Source: Gari tellinella (taxonomy: Eukaryota; Mollusca; Bivalvia; Cardiida; Psammobiidae). From it: a DNA stretch of 64,000 bases. The DNA lies in assembly GCA_922989275.2 (NCBI GenBank), contig OV277869.1, forward strand, positions 43,694,189 through 43,758,188, written 5' to 3'. Positions 52,053 to 62,693 of the stretch are shown here, piece by piece. The translations under genes were made by a program, and so were the position numbers. A model generated the notes under the pieces. It had not been told where the DNA came from. It searched no databases and saw only the letters and a program-made list of their open reading frames with translations. The first letter of the stretch is position 1. Every line of letters starts with the position of its first letter.

Positions 52053-52318
52053 TAAGCTCTTCTGATTTTCGAAGAAAATAAACGAGCTTAGATTGTTGTC
52101 ACTCCAGCATCTATGTCATAAGTTGTTGCTGTCATCGTCCGAAATGTTCAATTTTTCATCTTCAAACTTCATTTTTGGTATGCTTGTATCATCTTGACCA
52201 TACAAAAAATATTTTAACAATTGACTTTGACCTTGACCTTTGACTAATTTTACTTTGTTTTTCTATGATGTTTAAAAACAGATGAGCATTGGCACCTGTA
52301 TGCATGCAGTGCTCTTGT
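52053..52318 (+). mobile_element. Helentron-like type-3 short element, complete
   Basis: The 5' end AAGCTCTTCTGATTTTCG folds with GAAGAAAATAAACGAGCTT. The middle has GACTTTGACCTTGACCTTTGAC. The 3' end is GAGCATTGGCACCTGTATGC followed by AGTGCTCTTGTT. The same 3' end occurs at 27.9 kb (minus) and 58.5 kb. Confidence 0.75.
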
Positions 52319-52740
52319 TTGGTTTAATATATATATGCCCTTTGAAACAGGAAGTTTTATGGTATGGCATTGTCCTGTTGTCTGTCCATCCATCAGTCTG
52401 TCTGTCCAGTTTGATCTAGTTTTGTCTAATTTTCATCATATTGGGTAGTTTGCTTTGTTGCCTAAATAGTTTGACAAGTTTGAAAACTTCATTTGGACTA
52501 TTCTGGGAGGAGTTATGCTCCTTGTATTGATGGCAAATCTTGTGCTTGAGGCATTACAATTGTTGTTTTCACTACGCTTTCTGTTAAAACAAAAACCTTT
52601 TTGGACTAGATTAACATGCAATGAGACACCAATGCTGCATTCGTATAGCAACTCTCATTATCACCAAGCAAGGAGTGGAATTGTACAAATTGGCTTAAAT
52701 TTGTCTCTATGTTGTTACCATGGCAACCTAGATATGTAAG
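52319..52740. other. Core-repeat-like debris
   Basis: TTTGTCTAATTTTCATCATATTGG and GGAGTTATGCTCC have the look of decayed core repeats. Open frames on both strands lack gene signals. Confidence 0.45.
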
Positions 52741-52830
52741 AAAATGTTAAATTGGAAACTAAAGACTGTCGAGCATGTTTTTAACCTTGAGATAGCAAGA
52801 AGCAATTTAAGGATAGAATTTAAGGCCTTT

Positions 52831-52901
52831 TTCAAACAGTTTGGATCCTAGATAAGGCCCCACGAATGTGGGGCCTTATCTAGGGTCCAATCTTTTTGCT
52901 A
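52831..52901. repeat. Module-2 hairpin with GGCCCCAC tip
   Basis: CAAACAGTTTGGATCCTAG, ATAAGGCCCCAC / GTGGGGCCTTAT and CTAGGGTCCAATC. The tip class matches subfamily B3 at 32.65 kb. Confidence 0.85.
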
Positions 52902-53269
52902 CTCAATTTGAATGGCCTCAATTATATATGGGAATATGTAATTGATTGTCGAATAGCATGTGTGTTTTAAGCAGAGAACATATTCACAGCATTGAGATAG
53001 AGTAGAGGCTTGTTAGCATAAAGTGGCTTCATGGTAAATCTTACCAAAGTGCTATATGGGTGCGTCAAATTACTATTGTAATTCACATTCACTTGACTTG
53101 ATAGAACTGAGAGAAATATATAGCATATTTTCCAGATTTTCAAATTTGAAACATGATTTTATTTCGCTTTAAAATTGGTTTGTCACTTATGGATTCAAAG
53201 TTATAGAATTGAATCTTTGTTGATTTATTGATCTGATTATTATAGTATTAATAGTTTCAAAGACAGGTG
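52902..53269. other. No feature recognised
   Basis: AT-rich, no signal. Confidence 0.45.
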
Positions 53270-53632
53270 GCTGTTCTTGATTACTGGACTTTTTGCCAGA
53301 TTTTCATTCAACACATTTCAACTCTCTTTGGTGGAGTTACGCCCTGTGATGTAGGCCAAGTTGGATTACCAGCCTAATCGCACCAGGCACTTTGGAGTTA
53401 TCATATATGGCCCTTTAACTTCTTAGAATATGGCACCACAATCAATTCTGCTCTCTACTTCAAGTAATTTTCATCTGATCTTTACCAAACCTTTTGGAAA
53501 AGTTTGTTGCCATAAAATAGAGATCATTTCCAGATTTTTTTTTAAAGCAATATCAAATTGCTGTCTTGCCAAGTCAGCTTAGACACAATATTCTCAAGTG
53601 AGTTAAATGAAGGTTATGGCCCTCTTGTTTAG
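53270..53632 (+). mobile_element. Helentron-like element, 3' part
   Basis: Core-repeat-like text (TTTCATCTGATCTTTACCAAAC) and a 3' end AAGGTTATGGCCCTCTTGTT as in elements 1 and 2. The 5' end was not found. Confidence 0.5.
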
Positions 53633-53639
53633 TCTCTTG

Positions 53640-54261
53640 GAATGCATAAAGCTGACTGAAAGTAAAGCAAAAAATTTCCTTAATGATCAAAATAATATCT
53701 AGATCTCAGAACCTAGTTCAAACCCGTGGTGTTAGAGATTATCAAGGGATTTTCTAAAGTAGGAAAATTGGAGCTAGTTTGTGAATCTTTAACAACGTTA
53801 ACTGACTTGGATGTGACCGAAAACTGATTTTAATGAATTCTGGTATTCTTTGAATAAAGTTTTTGTGCTGAATTTAATTGTACACGGGGAAGCCGTTGAG
53901 GAAGACGCCATGAAAATTTAATACCCATAAAATATAACGATTTTACATGATTTATTAGCCATTCAAAGTTCTTAAAGCTTCTCATAAAGTAAAAACAGTG
54001 GCAGATCATGGTGCCCCAGAGATAAGGAAGTATGGAAATTAGATTTTAACCCCCTTCTGTAGGAGATAAGAAGTGGCAGCATTGAAAAATCGAGATCAAA
54101 AAGACGGGGCTTTCTTACGAAAAACTTAATTACCCCCATATGAGGCATCAATTAGCTTTAAGTGGCTTTAACCTTTAACCCTAACCAATACTGAATGTTC
54201 AGAATGACTTTTATAAAGTTTTAAATAAGGCCAGTTTACATTGACTCTCTTTTCAATGTGT
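53640..54261. other. No gene; one module-1 scrap
   Basis: AAGCTGACTGAAAGTAAAGC at 53,650 is an isolated hairpin arm. The rest is unrecognised. Confidence 0.45.
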
Positions 54262-54318
54262 TACAAACAGTGTAGATCATGGTCAGAGGACTCTGATAGG
54301 GATTTACTCTGTTTGAAA
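54262..54318. repeat. Module-2 hairpin, worn
   Basis: ACAAACAGTGTAGATCATGG / GATTTACTCTGTTTG. Confidence 0.6.
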
Positions 54319-54333
54319 ATATTATATATATTA

Positions 54334-54579
54334 CAGTGGAGAATCTGTTATTCTTTCCCGTTTAAACGCAAACGTACGCAAACGCAAAGCACTAAAACGT
54401 AGAAAAGTACAACTTTTTGACAATTCTGATAATTCATCTTTATCTTGGTGGCAAACAGTTTGGAGCCTGATCAGACGCCGGGTTACCAGGCGTCTGATCT
54501 GGCTCCAAACTGTTAGCAGAGAAAATAAAAGTTTTAGCGTAAACGCGTTTATTGGGAAAGAATAACATTTTCTCCACTG
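54334..54579. mobile_element. TA-I MITE with module-2 hairpin
   Basis: CAGTGGAGAATCTGTTATTC / GAATAACATTTTCTCCACTG inverted ends, TA on each side. Core GCAAACAGTTTGGAGCCTG / CTGGCTCCAAACTGTTAGC with tip GACGCCGGGTTACCAGGCGTC. Outside the hairpin it carries AAACGCAAACGTACGC, pairing loosely with GCGTAAACGCG. Confidence 0.93.
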
Positions 54580-54777
54580 TACCAGTGACTGATATTACAT
54601 GTATAGCCTTCAAGTATTACTTATAAAAATGCCTTTTGATGCCTTTATATAGTTTTATATTCCTTATTACAGAAATGTTTTTATATATTACTTATGGACA
54701 CACCTTTTTATGCTTCCAACATATGAAGAGCTATAGGAACCTTACTACATGCAAATGAGACATGTTTTTGTAATGGC

Positions 54778-55237
54778 TTAACCCATTACCCCATAGAGTG
54801 CTTCTTGTTTTGTAGACAGTTGATCACTTAACTCAGGTTGAAAGTAAGGCAGAATGCACCATAAGGCGCATTCTCCTGCTTTAAGCTACCATCTACTAGG
54901 AAATATAAAATATTCATGACTTTATAAAGTGGAACCATTTCCTTCTGTTGAGGAATAAATTAAAGGTGTATTAACCCTTTCCCCCATATAATTGCCTTTA
55001 GCGTATTTACTTTATTCCTCCGCTGAAGAAAATAGTTCCAGTTTATACCCTCATGGACAATTACCATTACAAATATTTTATATAGCCTAGCAGATTTTAG
55101 CTTAAAGCAGGCTGAAAGTAAAGCAGAATGTGCCTTAAGGTACATTCTGCTTAACTTTCAACCTGCTTTAAGTGGTCACCTGTTTTTAAAACTAGAAACA
55201 GGCTATGAGGTAAAGGGTTAATGGGGTAATGGGTTAA
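54778..55237 (+). mobile_element. TTAA-A MITE hosting a nested TTAA-A near its right end
   Basis: TTAACCCATTACCCCATAGAG to AATAAATTAAAGGTGTA, then resumes at 55,222 with TGGGGTAATGGGTTAA. The host's ATTTATGGGG had become ATTAATGGGG, giving a TTAA target. Confidence 0.88.
54971..55221 (-). mobile_element. TTAA-A MITE, nested
   Basis: TTAACCCTTTCCCCCATATAA to GGTAAAGGGTTAA, full module-1 hairpin. Confidence 0.93.
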
Positions 55238-55376
55238 GATGTTTGGAACTGTCTAGATGAACCAACCTAACACTAACTATCATAAAGTATTATAAAGTAT
55301 CCTATAAAGGCTATAAGACTGCCAATGAGACATACTTTGAAAGTGGCTTTATAAACAGATGTTTGACGACTAGATC

Positions 55377-55650
55377 TAGAGCTCCAGATAAGGGGAGTAT
55401 TTCAAAATCTAAAATCTTTATATCTGCCTTAAACCCTATGTTGTTACTATTCATTATAATCGTCTCGAAGAGACGATTTTAATGAGTAGTTACACAATAG
55501 GATTTAGTGCTGAAATTATTGGATTTTTTCAGTTTACTCCCTCTTATCTGGAGTCAATTCTAATGAGTAGTTACACCATAGGATTTGGTGCTGAAATGAG
55601 TGGGAAAATGTTGGATTTCTTAAGTTGACTCCCTCTTATCTGGAGCCCTG
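55377..55650 (+). mobile_element. D MITE with duplicated right half, 6-bp duplication TAGATC
   Basis: TAGAGCTCCAGATAAGGGG start. The first end TTATCTGGAGTC is followed at once by a second right half (AATTCTAATGAGTAGTTACACC...) ending TTATCTGGAGCCCTG. TAGATC flanks the whole composite. Confidence 0.92.
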
Positions 55651-55923
55651 TAGATCCAGTTCTCAATGTTCTAGTGGATGGGTCTGAGTGAAGCACTGTC
55701 TAGATGAACCTAACACTAACCATCAACACGCCTGTCAGCCTCTTAACTCCCAAGACATCTTGTTTTCATGAAAAATCAGACATAGTCAGGCAATACTACA
55801 ATTACTACCAAATTTTGTCTCAATGTCATTCGCCCCAGATCAATATGGAAGCGTATGGGGCTACAGTAAATCACAACTTTCAGTAAAATAAGAAGGAGCA
55901 GATCTAGGATATTAGATATATAG

Positions 55924-56118
55924 CAGGGCTCCAGATAAGGGGGAGTAATCTGAACAAATTCAACATTTTCTCACTCATACAGCACCAAATCCTATGGTGT
56001 TACTACTCATTAGAATCCTCTCTTCGAGACAATTCTAATGAGTAGTTACACCATAGGGTTTAAAGCAAAAATATGGATTTTAGTTTTTTAAATACTCCCT
56101 CTTATATCTGGAGCACTG
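55924..56118 (-). mobile_element. D MITE, 6-bp target duplication ATATAG
   Basis: CAGGGCTCCAGATAAGGGG to ATATCTGGAGCACTG, flanked by ATATAG twice. Confidence 0.93.
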
Positions 56119-56229
56119 ATATAGGTAAAGGGGATTGGAAATAGTTATGGAGGTGCACCAGAAATTGAAAGGAAAATGTTTTTGGGTTTGTTTTATAGAA
56201 AAAGTATTGTATCAATGAAAAGATCTTAA

Positions 56230-56287
56230 TATTGTAGACCCAGATCAGGAAACATAATATTTGATCTGGATATACACGGTTTGCAAG
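56230..56287. repeat. Module-2 hairpin, worn
   Basis: TTGTAGACCCAGATCAGG / TTTGATCTGGATATACACGG with GTTTGCAAGG. Confidence 0.6.
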
Positions 56288-56386
56288 GTCAAGGTGATTT
56301 TTGTCATGTTGTGGATTGTTAAAATGATATTGCAAAGTATAAAGTTTTAGGCTTTATTTTCACCATTGTTTAAGCATTCATCTGTT

Positions 56387-56600
56387 TAAACCCATTAATT
56401 TCTCCAGAGCAGATGTTTCTAATATCAAAGATAGGTGACCACTTAAAGCAAGGGTGCATTCTGCTTTAATTTCAGCCTGCTATAATTAATTTAAGCTGCT
56501 ATCTGTTAGGACATGCATAGCACATATTTTTTAGGGTACAGATTGATAACTGTATAAACTTATTTCTTCTGTGTGGGAAAAATTCAAAGATGTAAAAGTT
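56387..56600 (+). mobile_element. TTAA-A MITE, diverged
   Basis: TAAACCCATTAATTTCTCCAG, GATAGGTGACCACTTAAAGC, GTGCATTCTGCTTTAATTTC. Confidence 0.75.
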
Positions 56601-56651
56601 GAACCCCATATCAGTCAAATTTAAAGATGTTTATACAAGGAACATAATTTT

Positions 56652-56750
56652 GAGATGATTCTAATGAGAAGTAACACCAAAGGATTTATTACTGAAATAG
56701 GTGAGAAAATGTTGGATTTGTTCTGTTCACTCCCTTTTATCTGGAATCAA
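56652..56750 (+). mobile_element. D MITE, right half
   Basis: GATGATTCTAATGAGAAGTAAC, GAAAATGTTGGATTTGTTC and TTTATCTGGAATC. Confidence 0.75.
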
Positions 56751-56753
56751 ATA

Positions 56754-56946
56754 CAGTTGAACTTTGATATCACGAACTCGGTTAGGTCGAACATACCCTT
56801 ATATCAAAGTTAAAATCTGGCTTAGCAACGTTTTAACTTTGAAATACTGGTATGTTTGACTTAACCCAGCATGAAAAAATGCAATTCATGTGTTGACAAA
56901 TCCGATAGTTTGAATTAGGCGAGTTTGAGATATCAAAGTTCGACTG
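56754..56946. mobile_element. TA-G MITE, complete
   Basis: CAGTTGAACTTTGATATCACG / GAGATATCAAAGTTCGACTG inverted ends, TA on both sides, internal inverted pairs CGAACATACC / GGTATGTTTG. Confidence 0.88.
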
Positions 56947-57266
56947 TAGTTTGACTTCATGCTACTAAGTGTTTAGATTGGAAAAAGCCATGTTTGCCAG
57001 GGAATAGACAGTGACTGTTAGGAAGTCATCAGGTTGGTTCTTTGAGAATTATTGACTTTGCTAAACCGTGGCATTTTCATGTAACTGCCAATTGTAGTGA
57101 GTCATGCAGTGAAAATCTCATTTGATTGGTATTCAGCTAAAGCCATCTCAAATTAGAACCTTGTGCCTTTGATCATTGAAAAGCTACATATTGGAGACTG
57201 TATACCAAACAACAGGCAGGCAGGTGAATGCAATAATTATCTGTCTGTCATTAGTGTTTTCTAATA
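56947..57266. other. No feature recognised
   Basis: No repeat or exon signal. Confidence 0.45.
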
Positions 57267-57523
57267 TAACCTTTTATACCTTAGCCTGTTTCTAGTTTTG
57301 AAGACAGGTACCGCTTAAAGCAGGCTGAAAGTGAAGCAGAATGCACCTTAAAGGTGCATTCTGCTTTACTTTCAGCCTGTTTTGAGCGACCATTTGCTAG
57401 GATAGGGAAATTATTTCTTTTGGTGCATATTAAATTTTATGATTATAAATTAAACTTAATTTTTTCATTGGAGGAATACTATTTAAAAACCTTAAAAAGT
57501 GTATGTATGCTGTAATGGGATAA
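57267..57523 (+). mobile_element. TTAA-A MITE
   Basis: ACCTTTTATACCTTAGCCTG to TGCTGTAATGGGATAA; hairpin GAATGCACCTTAAAGGTGCATTC. Confidence 0.85.
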
Positions 57524-57591
57524 GAGGACATATGCTACAGTCATACCTGTGGTAACAGGTTTGGTTAAGCAACATTAAATTTAGCATTTTA

Positions 57592-58502
57592 AGCTCGTTT
57601 GTTCTGTAGAAACTGCAAGCTATTAGCCTCACTCTGACGTCTTCGTTGTCATCATCATCCTTGTTGTCTTCGTCCTCCAAAATCGTAATGCTGGCCATAA
57701 CTTTAGAACTACATGTGATACAGACTTTGTATTTGGTATGTGTACTCACCTCAAACAGACCTTGAGCTCAATTAAATTTGGGTCATGACTAACAAAGGTC
57801 AAGGTTATTTATTGGCCATAAATTTGGAACTACATGTGATAGAGACTTTATAATTGGCATACATGTGTATTCAACTCAAAAGCGTTTGAGCTAAATACAA
57901 CTTTGATCATGTCTGATTAAGATCAAGGTCATTTAGAGGTCAAATAGGATCACTTTAATATTTCCCATAACTCTGAAAAAACATGTGATACATACTTCAT
58001 GGTTATCTTTTCTATTCAACGCAACAAGCGTTTGAGCTAAATACAACTTTGATCATGTCTGATTAAGATCAAGGTCATTTAGAGGTCAAATAGGATCACT
58101 TTAATATTTCCCATAACTCTGAAAAAACATGACTTTTGTGATACATACTTCATGGTTATCTTTTCTATTCAACGCAACAAGCTCTTGAGCTCTGTACAAC
58201 TTTGGTCATAACAAACATAGTTAAGGGTCATTTAGGGGTCAAATAGGTTATGTAATTTTGGAACTGCATGGGATAGAGACTTTTTATTTTGTATGTGTAC
58301 TCAACACAAGTAGCTTTGGAGCTCAGTACAAGAAGGGTGATGTCAAACAAACATCAAGGTCATTTAGAGCCCTGTAGAAGACAGATGGACAAATAGTCAA
58401 TACAGACAAAGGCAATACGAATATCTCACTGTTCCTTCTTAATCTATTAGGATAACAAAACAGAGGAGCGTTTGTTGGCACCCGTATGCAGTGCTCTCGT
58501 TC
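57592..58502 (+). mobile_element. Helentron-like type-3 element with tandem core repeats
   Basis: The 5' end is TTAAGCTCGTTTGTTCTG. Then come four or five ~150-175-bp units with CCATAACT...TGTGATA, GAGACTT, AACTTTGATCATGTCTGA and GATCAAGGTCATTTAGAGGTC. Two adjacent units (57,881-57,983 and 58,029-58,131) are almost identical. The 3' end GAGCGTTTGTTGGCACCCG...GCAGTGCTCTCGTT matches the 52.3-kb element. Confidence 0.75.
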
Positions 58503-58544
58503 TACTTTATGTTTCAATTTAACCCAACGGTGTGTATGGAATCA

Positions 58545-58880
58545 AGGAAACATCTCTTGAAATTATTCCAATAAATAGTTACAACATAGGATTTGGTTAA
58601 CCCATTACCCCTTAAAAACGCCTTTTTACAGCTCTGTTATTCCTCCACTGAAGAAAATAGTTCCAATTTATACAGCCAAGAATATGTACCAGAAGAAATA
58701 TTTTCTATATCCTTGCAGATGGTAACTTAAGGCAGGCTGAAAGTAAAGCAGAATGTGCCTTAAGGCACATTATGCTTTACTTTCAACCTGCTTTAAGTGG
58801 TCACCTGTTTTCAAAGCTAGAAATAGCCTAAGAGGTAATGGGTTAAGGCATAAGGATTTTGTTATTTGAAATGCTAGATC
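58545..58880 (-). mobile_element. D MITE fragment split by TTAA-A
   Basis: Left part AAATTATTCCAATAAATAGTTAC with ACATAGGATTTGG. Right part from 58,847: GGCATAAGGATTTTGTTATTTG. The D motif GGGTTTAAAGCAGAAATAAAG is the presumed empty site. Confidence 0.65.
58597..58846 (-). mobile_element. TTAA-A MITE
   Basis: TTAACCCATTACCCCTTAAAA to GAGGTAATGGGTTAA, full hairpin. Confidence 0.92.
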
Positions 58881-59163
58881 CTCGTCTGATGCAAATTATA
58901 AACAATGTAGGCATTCTGTGAAAAAAATATGTTTTCATACAAAACATTACTCACCTCGAGGGAGAGCTTAGGTTTCATGTAATTATTGAAATTTGTATCA
59001 TAATATTATATTATGTAAAGGTTAGAATTTGTTAAACATCAGTCTGGTATATATTAAATATGAAAAAGCATGTTCAAACATCAGATTCTATCATGGCTGT
59101 TTAAAGATTTATCAGACAGAACTCGGGTGGTAATTTTTTCTGATGACATCACCAATTGCAGGT
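58881..59163. other. No feature recognised
   Basis: AT-rich, nothing recognised. Confidence 0.45.
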
Positions 59164-59406
59164 TTAACCCATACCCTATAGTCTGTTACTAGTTTGGAAG
59201 ACAGGTGACCACTTAAAGCATGTTTAAAGTAAAGCAAAATGTGCCTTAAGTATACTTTCAGTCTGTTTGAAGTGACCAGCATTTACAATATTAAGAACAT
59301 ATTTCTTATGGTGCATATTTATGACTGTTTAAAATGGAACTATTTTCTTTAGTGGAGGAATGATTTTGAAGGCGTAAAAAGGCATATTTATTGTGGAAAG
59401 GGTTAA
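59164..59406 (+). mobile_element. TTAA-A MITE
   Basis: TTAACCCATACCCTATAGTC to GGAAAGGGTTAA, with part of the right hairpin arm lost. Confidence 0.88.
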
Positions 59407-59505
59407 GATGCTTCTGTGGAAAAGTGATTGCAGGCATATTGTGGTGCTTCGATATTCAGTGGCGGAAAGGGTAAAATAAGGACCTGCATGTACAATAAAC
59501 ATGTT

Positions 59506-59755
59506 TTAACCCATTCTCCCATAAATATGCCTGTTTACACCTTTAATGTATTCCTCCACTGATGAAACAATTTACATTTTATAAAGTTTTGAAAGTGAAA
59601 CATAAATCTTTTCAATATCCTAGCTGATGGTATACACTTAAAGCAGGTTGAAATTCAAGCAGTATGTGCCTTAAGGCACATTCTGCTTTACTTTCAACCT
59701 GCTTTAAATGGTCACCTAACTTCAAAACTAGAAACAAGCTATGGGGTAATGGGTA
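59506..59755 (-). mobile_element. TTAA-A MITE
   Basis: TTAACCCATTCTCCCATAAA to ATGGGGTAATGGGTAA; hairpin tip GTGCCTTAAGGCAC. Confidence 0.9.
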
Positions 59756-59945
59756 AAATAAAATCATTGATCCAGCTGTAAGGATTTTATTGTCCCATCC
59801 TGGATGCACATGTAGATTAATGCGACTGATTAGCAAGTGCAAATTTAATCAGACAAAACAGTCACCATGCAACCATTGCTCAAGATAAGGGGCAGCTATA
59901 CTAGCAGTTTAGATACTTAACAATTCCAAAGCCTTCATCATATGT

Positions 59946-60138
59946 CAGAGCTTCAAATAAGAGGGGGTCTTTCAAGAACTAAAAATCTTTATCTCGCATT
60001 TAACCCTATGGTGTTACTACTCATTAGAATTGTCTATTCGAGACAATTCTGATGAGTAGTGACACCATAGGATTTGGTTCTGAAATGAGTGAGAAAATGT
60101 TGGATTTGTGCAGTTTCTCCCTTTTATCTGGTGACCTG
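59946..60138 (+). mobile_element. D MITE, 6-bp target duplication ATATGT
   Basis: CAGAGCTTCAAATAAGAGG to TTATCTGGTGACCTG, flanked by ATATGT twice. Confidence 0.92.
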
Positions 60139-60204
60139 ATATGTTGTGTTGTTACTACTCATTAAATCCTCTCTACAGCATAGTCAGTTTGATGAAGACC
60201 TATT

Positions 60205-60390
60205 ACTCTTTACCCCATAGCCTGTTTTGAAAACAAGATTGAAAGTATAAAGCAGCTTGCTTAAATCTGCTTATCTACAGTAAATATTTCTTATGGTATA
60301 ACCAAGACAGTATAAATTTAAGTGCAACCATTTTCTGTAGTCAAGGAACAAATAAAGACGTCAAAAATGCATATTTATGGAGTAATAATC
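60205..60390 (+). mobile_element. TTAA-A MITE, diverged
   Basis: ACTCTTTACCCCATAGCCTG with a collapsed hairpin, then ATATTTCTTATGG and ATATTTATGGAGTAAT. Confidence 0.75.
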
Positions 60391-60629
60391 TTTTCTAGAG
60401 ATTCTTTTCCTGAAATTACAAGTGAAGTCACAGCTTACAAAACCATAATTATGTTTATAATAGAATTGTTTGAAATTTAAAATAACTTTGAATTCAAATC
60501 TGGATTCTCTGATTAGTGAATATGTAGCAATATTTCCAATTAGAGGAAGTGCACATGTTTGCAGAGGTGTACTCATTATTTTTTACCTCCCTGCAGAAAC
60601 CGTAAATAAGTGAGCCAAAAATCTATTTA

Positions 60630-60830
60630 CCCATTGAACACTATATTATATATAATTATACAGCCCATTATGGAAGAGTATAATTGTCCCATGCAAACAG
60701 TGTAAACAGATCAAATGGCTTGATCTTGAGTCCTTGTTACAATCTGTTTGCATAGGACAAGTGTACTTTTTACAGGTACACACAATGTTTTTAAAGGACA
60801 AGTTATACTCATCTCTAAAGCTCAATAGGT
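60630..60830 (-). mobile_element. TTAA-C-like MITE, diverged
   Basis: TTGTCCCATGCAAACAGTGTAAAC and TTGCATAGGACAAGTGTAC keep the C hairpin flanks. The tip is worn. Confidence 0.65.
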
Positions 60831-60852
60831 CCACCAAACTTTACATTCAACT

Positions 60853-60904
60853 TCTCATTAGAATTGTTGCATAGGGTTTGAAGGAGACATAAGGATTTTT
60901 GAAA
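60853..60904 (-). mobile_element. D MITE fragment cut by TA-E
   Basis: TCATTAGAATTGTTGCATAGGG to GGATTTTTGAAATA, ending at the TA-E insertion. Confidence 0.65.
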
Positions 60905-60906
60905 TA

Positions 60907-61281
60907 CAGTGTTCCCTCCCTACATCGGCCCTCCCAGCAACGACTCCCTCCTTACAACACCCCTTGCCACAGTTCCCTAAACAGGACCATTAAGTTTAAC
61001 CCTTTTAGTGCTGCAATATAGTTTGCTTAAAATTGTTGTCTGCTTTTGTTTCTCAAAGTTACATATGAGTGGATATTTTGATAGAATAAATAAAATGAAG
61101 AGTGACAAACAGGTTGATCCAGATCAGACGCTGCGTCACTCAGCGTCTAACTAGGATTCAAGCTGCAAATGTTACTTATTATGTAAGTTTTAACTTTAAT
61201 TCCCTCCTTTTACAGACTCTCCCCGAACAACACACGCAATCTGTGTCTCCCATTGGGTGTCGTTGTAGAAAGGGAGCATTG
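60907..61281 (-). mobile_element. TA-E MITE, complete
   Basis: CAGTGTTCCCTCCCTACATCG to GTTGTAGAAAGGGAGCATTG, TA on each side. Hairpin GATCCAGATCAGACGC / GCGTCTAACTAGGATTC, outer arms worn. Confidence 0.9.
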
Positions 61282-61395
61282 TAGTTTCCATACGTGAAGT
61301 TCTGGTGAATGTTTGCTTAGAGCAGGTTTAACTGTAAATTTTACAGGGTCCTCAATTATTCAACAAGAAGACACAAAAAACATTAAAGCTTAAAA

Positions 61396-61617
61396 TTAAC
61401 TTTTATAGCGTTGGTGGTGAATTTATTTGCTTTTGCAGATATTGAATCAGGATCAGAATTATAAGCCGATATTCGTAAACTGAGTATCCCAGGTGTTTAT
61501 TAATCTGACTTCGATCATTTTACAATTCTTAAAATTTACAAAAGTTAGAGTCAACTTGAAACTTCAGCAGATGAAAACATAAAACAGACAGCATTTTCTC
61601 AGCATTCACGGGGTTAA
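61396..61617 (+). mobile_element. TTAA-B MITE, diverged
   Basis: TTAACTTTTATAGCGTTGGTG to CTCAGCATTCACGGGGTTAA, with a mostly lost hairpin. A TTTTGCAG/GTAAAC pair inside mimics a tiny exon. Confidence 0.7.
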
Positions 61618-61789
61618 ACAGATGCATACGGTAAAAAATCTAAAAAGGCCTGTGTTTGCATATCTAGCAGAGTTTCAATACATGAACATGGAAAAATTCA
61701 GGAACTCAGGAAGGTTTTGAATTTGAATGATACCAAGTCTTCCTCCCCAATAAATCCATGAAAAATATCTTGTGGCCCATTTTTGTTTT

Positions 61790-62267
61790 TCATGCAAATT
61801 TGTTTTGTTGGTGACCAATTAAAGCTTGTTGAAAGTCAAACAGAGTGTGTTTTAACCCTTTACTTCATAGCCTAGTTATAGTATTGCAGATAGGTTACTA
61901 CTTAAAGCAGGTTGAAAGTAAAGCAGAATGCACCCTAAGGCGCATTCTGCTTTACTTTCAGCCTGCTTTAAGCTATTACCAGCTAGAATAAGGAAAGTAT
62001 TAAATATGACACATATTCAGTACGGTTTATATTGGAACTATTTTCTTCAGCGGATGAATAAAATGCATGTGCTAAAAGTCGCTTCTATCAGGGAAAGGGT
62101 TTAGGTGTATTCTGCTTCACTTTGAGCCTACTTTAAGCTATCGTATCTGTTTGTATATAGAACATATTTCTTATGGTGCATTATTCATAACCATATAAAA
62201 AAGTGGAACTACTTTCTCAAGTGGAAGAACAAATCAAAGGTGGATTATCTATGGAGTCACATGTTAA
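61790..62267 (+). mobile_element. TTAA-A MITE hosting TTAA-A in its hairpin tip
   Basis: Left part GGTGACCAATTAAAGCTTG to AAACAGAGTGTGTT. Right part from 62,104: GGTGTATTCTGCTTCACTTTG to GAGTCACATGTTAA. Confidence 0.85.
61852..62103 (+). mobile_element. TTAA-A MITE, nested
   Basis: TTAACCCTTTACTTCATAGCC to GGGAAAGGGTTTA, full hairpin around GCACCCTAAGGCGC. Confidence 0.92.
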
Positions 62268-62313
62268 AGGTGCATGTGTTATTCAAAGGGTAACAGCATC
62301 ATGCAAGTCTTAG

Positions 62314-62440
62314 TTAACTCTTTCCTCCCTGAAAAGTTAAATGGACAATTCCAGTTTCCAATTTATTCTAGTCCATTTCTGACTTTTAAGGGTTGTTTTT
62401 GTCAATGTTTGGCATTATGACAAACAGTGAAGACCCTGAT
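62314..62440 (+). mobile_element. TTAA-C MITE, left half
   Basis: TTAACTCTTTCCTCCCTGAA to CAAACAGTGAAGACCCTGATC, cut in the hairpin. Confidence 0.85.
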
Positions 62441-62499
62441 CTGACCCTGAAAGACACCATGGTTCTAGATAAAACACTGTTTTGTTGGTGTTGGATCAA

Positions 62500-62693
62500 C
62501 AGGGCTCCAGTTAAGAGAGGGTAAACTAAGCAAATCCAACATGTTCTCACTCAATTTAGCACCAAAGTCTATGGTGTTACTACTCATTAGAATCGTCTCG
62601 AAGAGACGATTCTAATGAGTAGTGACACCGTAGGGTTTAATGCAAAAAATAAAGATTTCAATTTTTTAAATACTCCCCTTATCTTGAGCCCTG
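62500..62693 (-). mobile_element. D MITE, GATCAA/GATCAT flanks
   Basis: CAGGGCTCCAGTTAAGAGAGG to TTATCTTGAGCCCTG, perfect hairpin. The 6-bp flanks differ at the last base. Confidence 0.92.

Noticed and set aside
61430..61480. Possible 36-nt micro-exon between TTTTGCAG and GTAAAC
   Set aside because: It falls inside a diverged TTAA-B element, and the TTTGCAG string is the family's TTTGCAAACAG.
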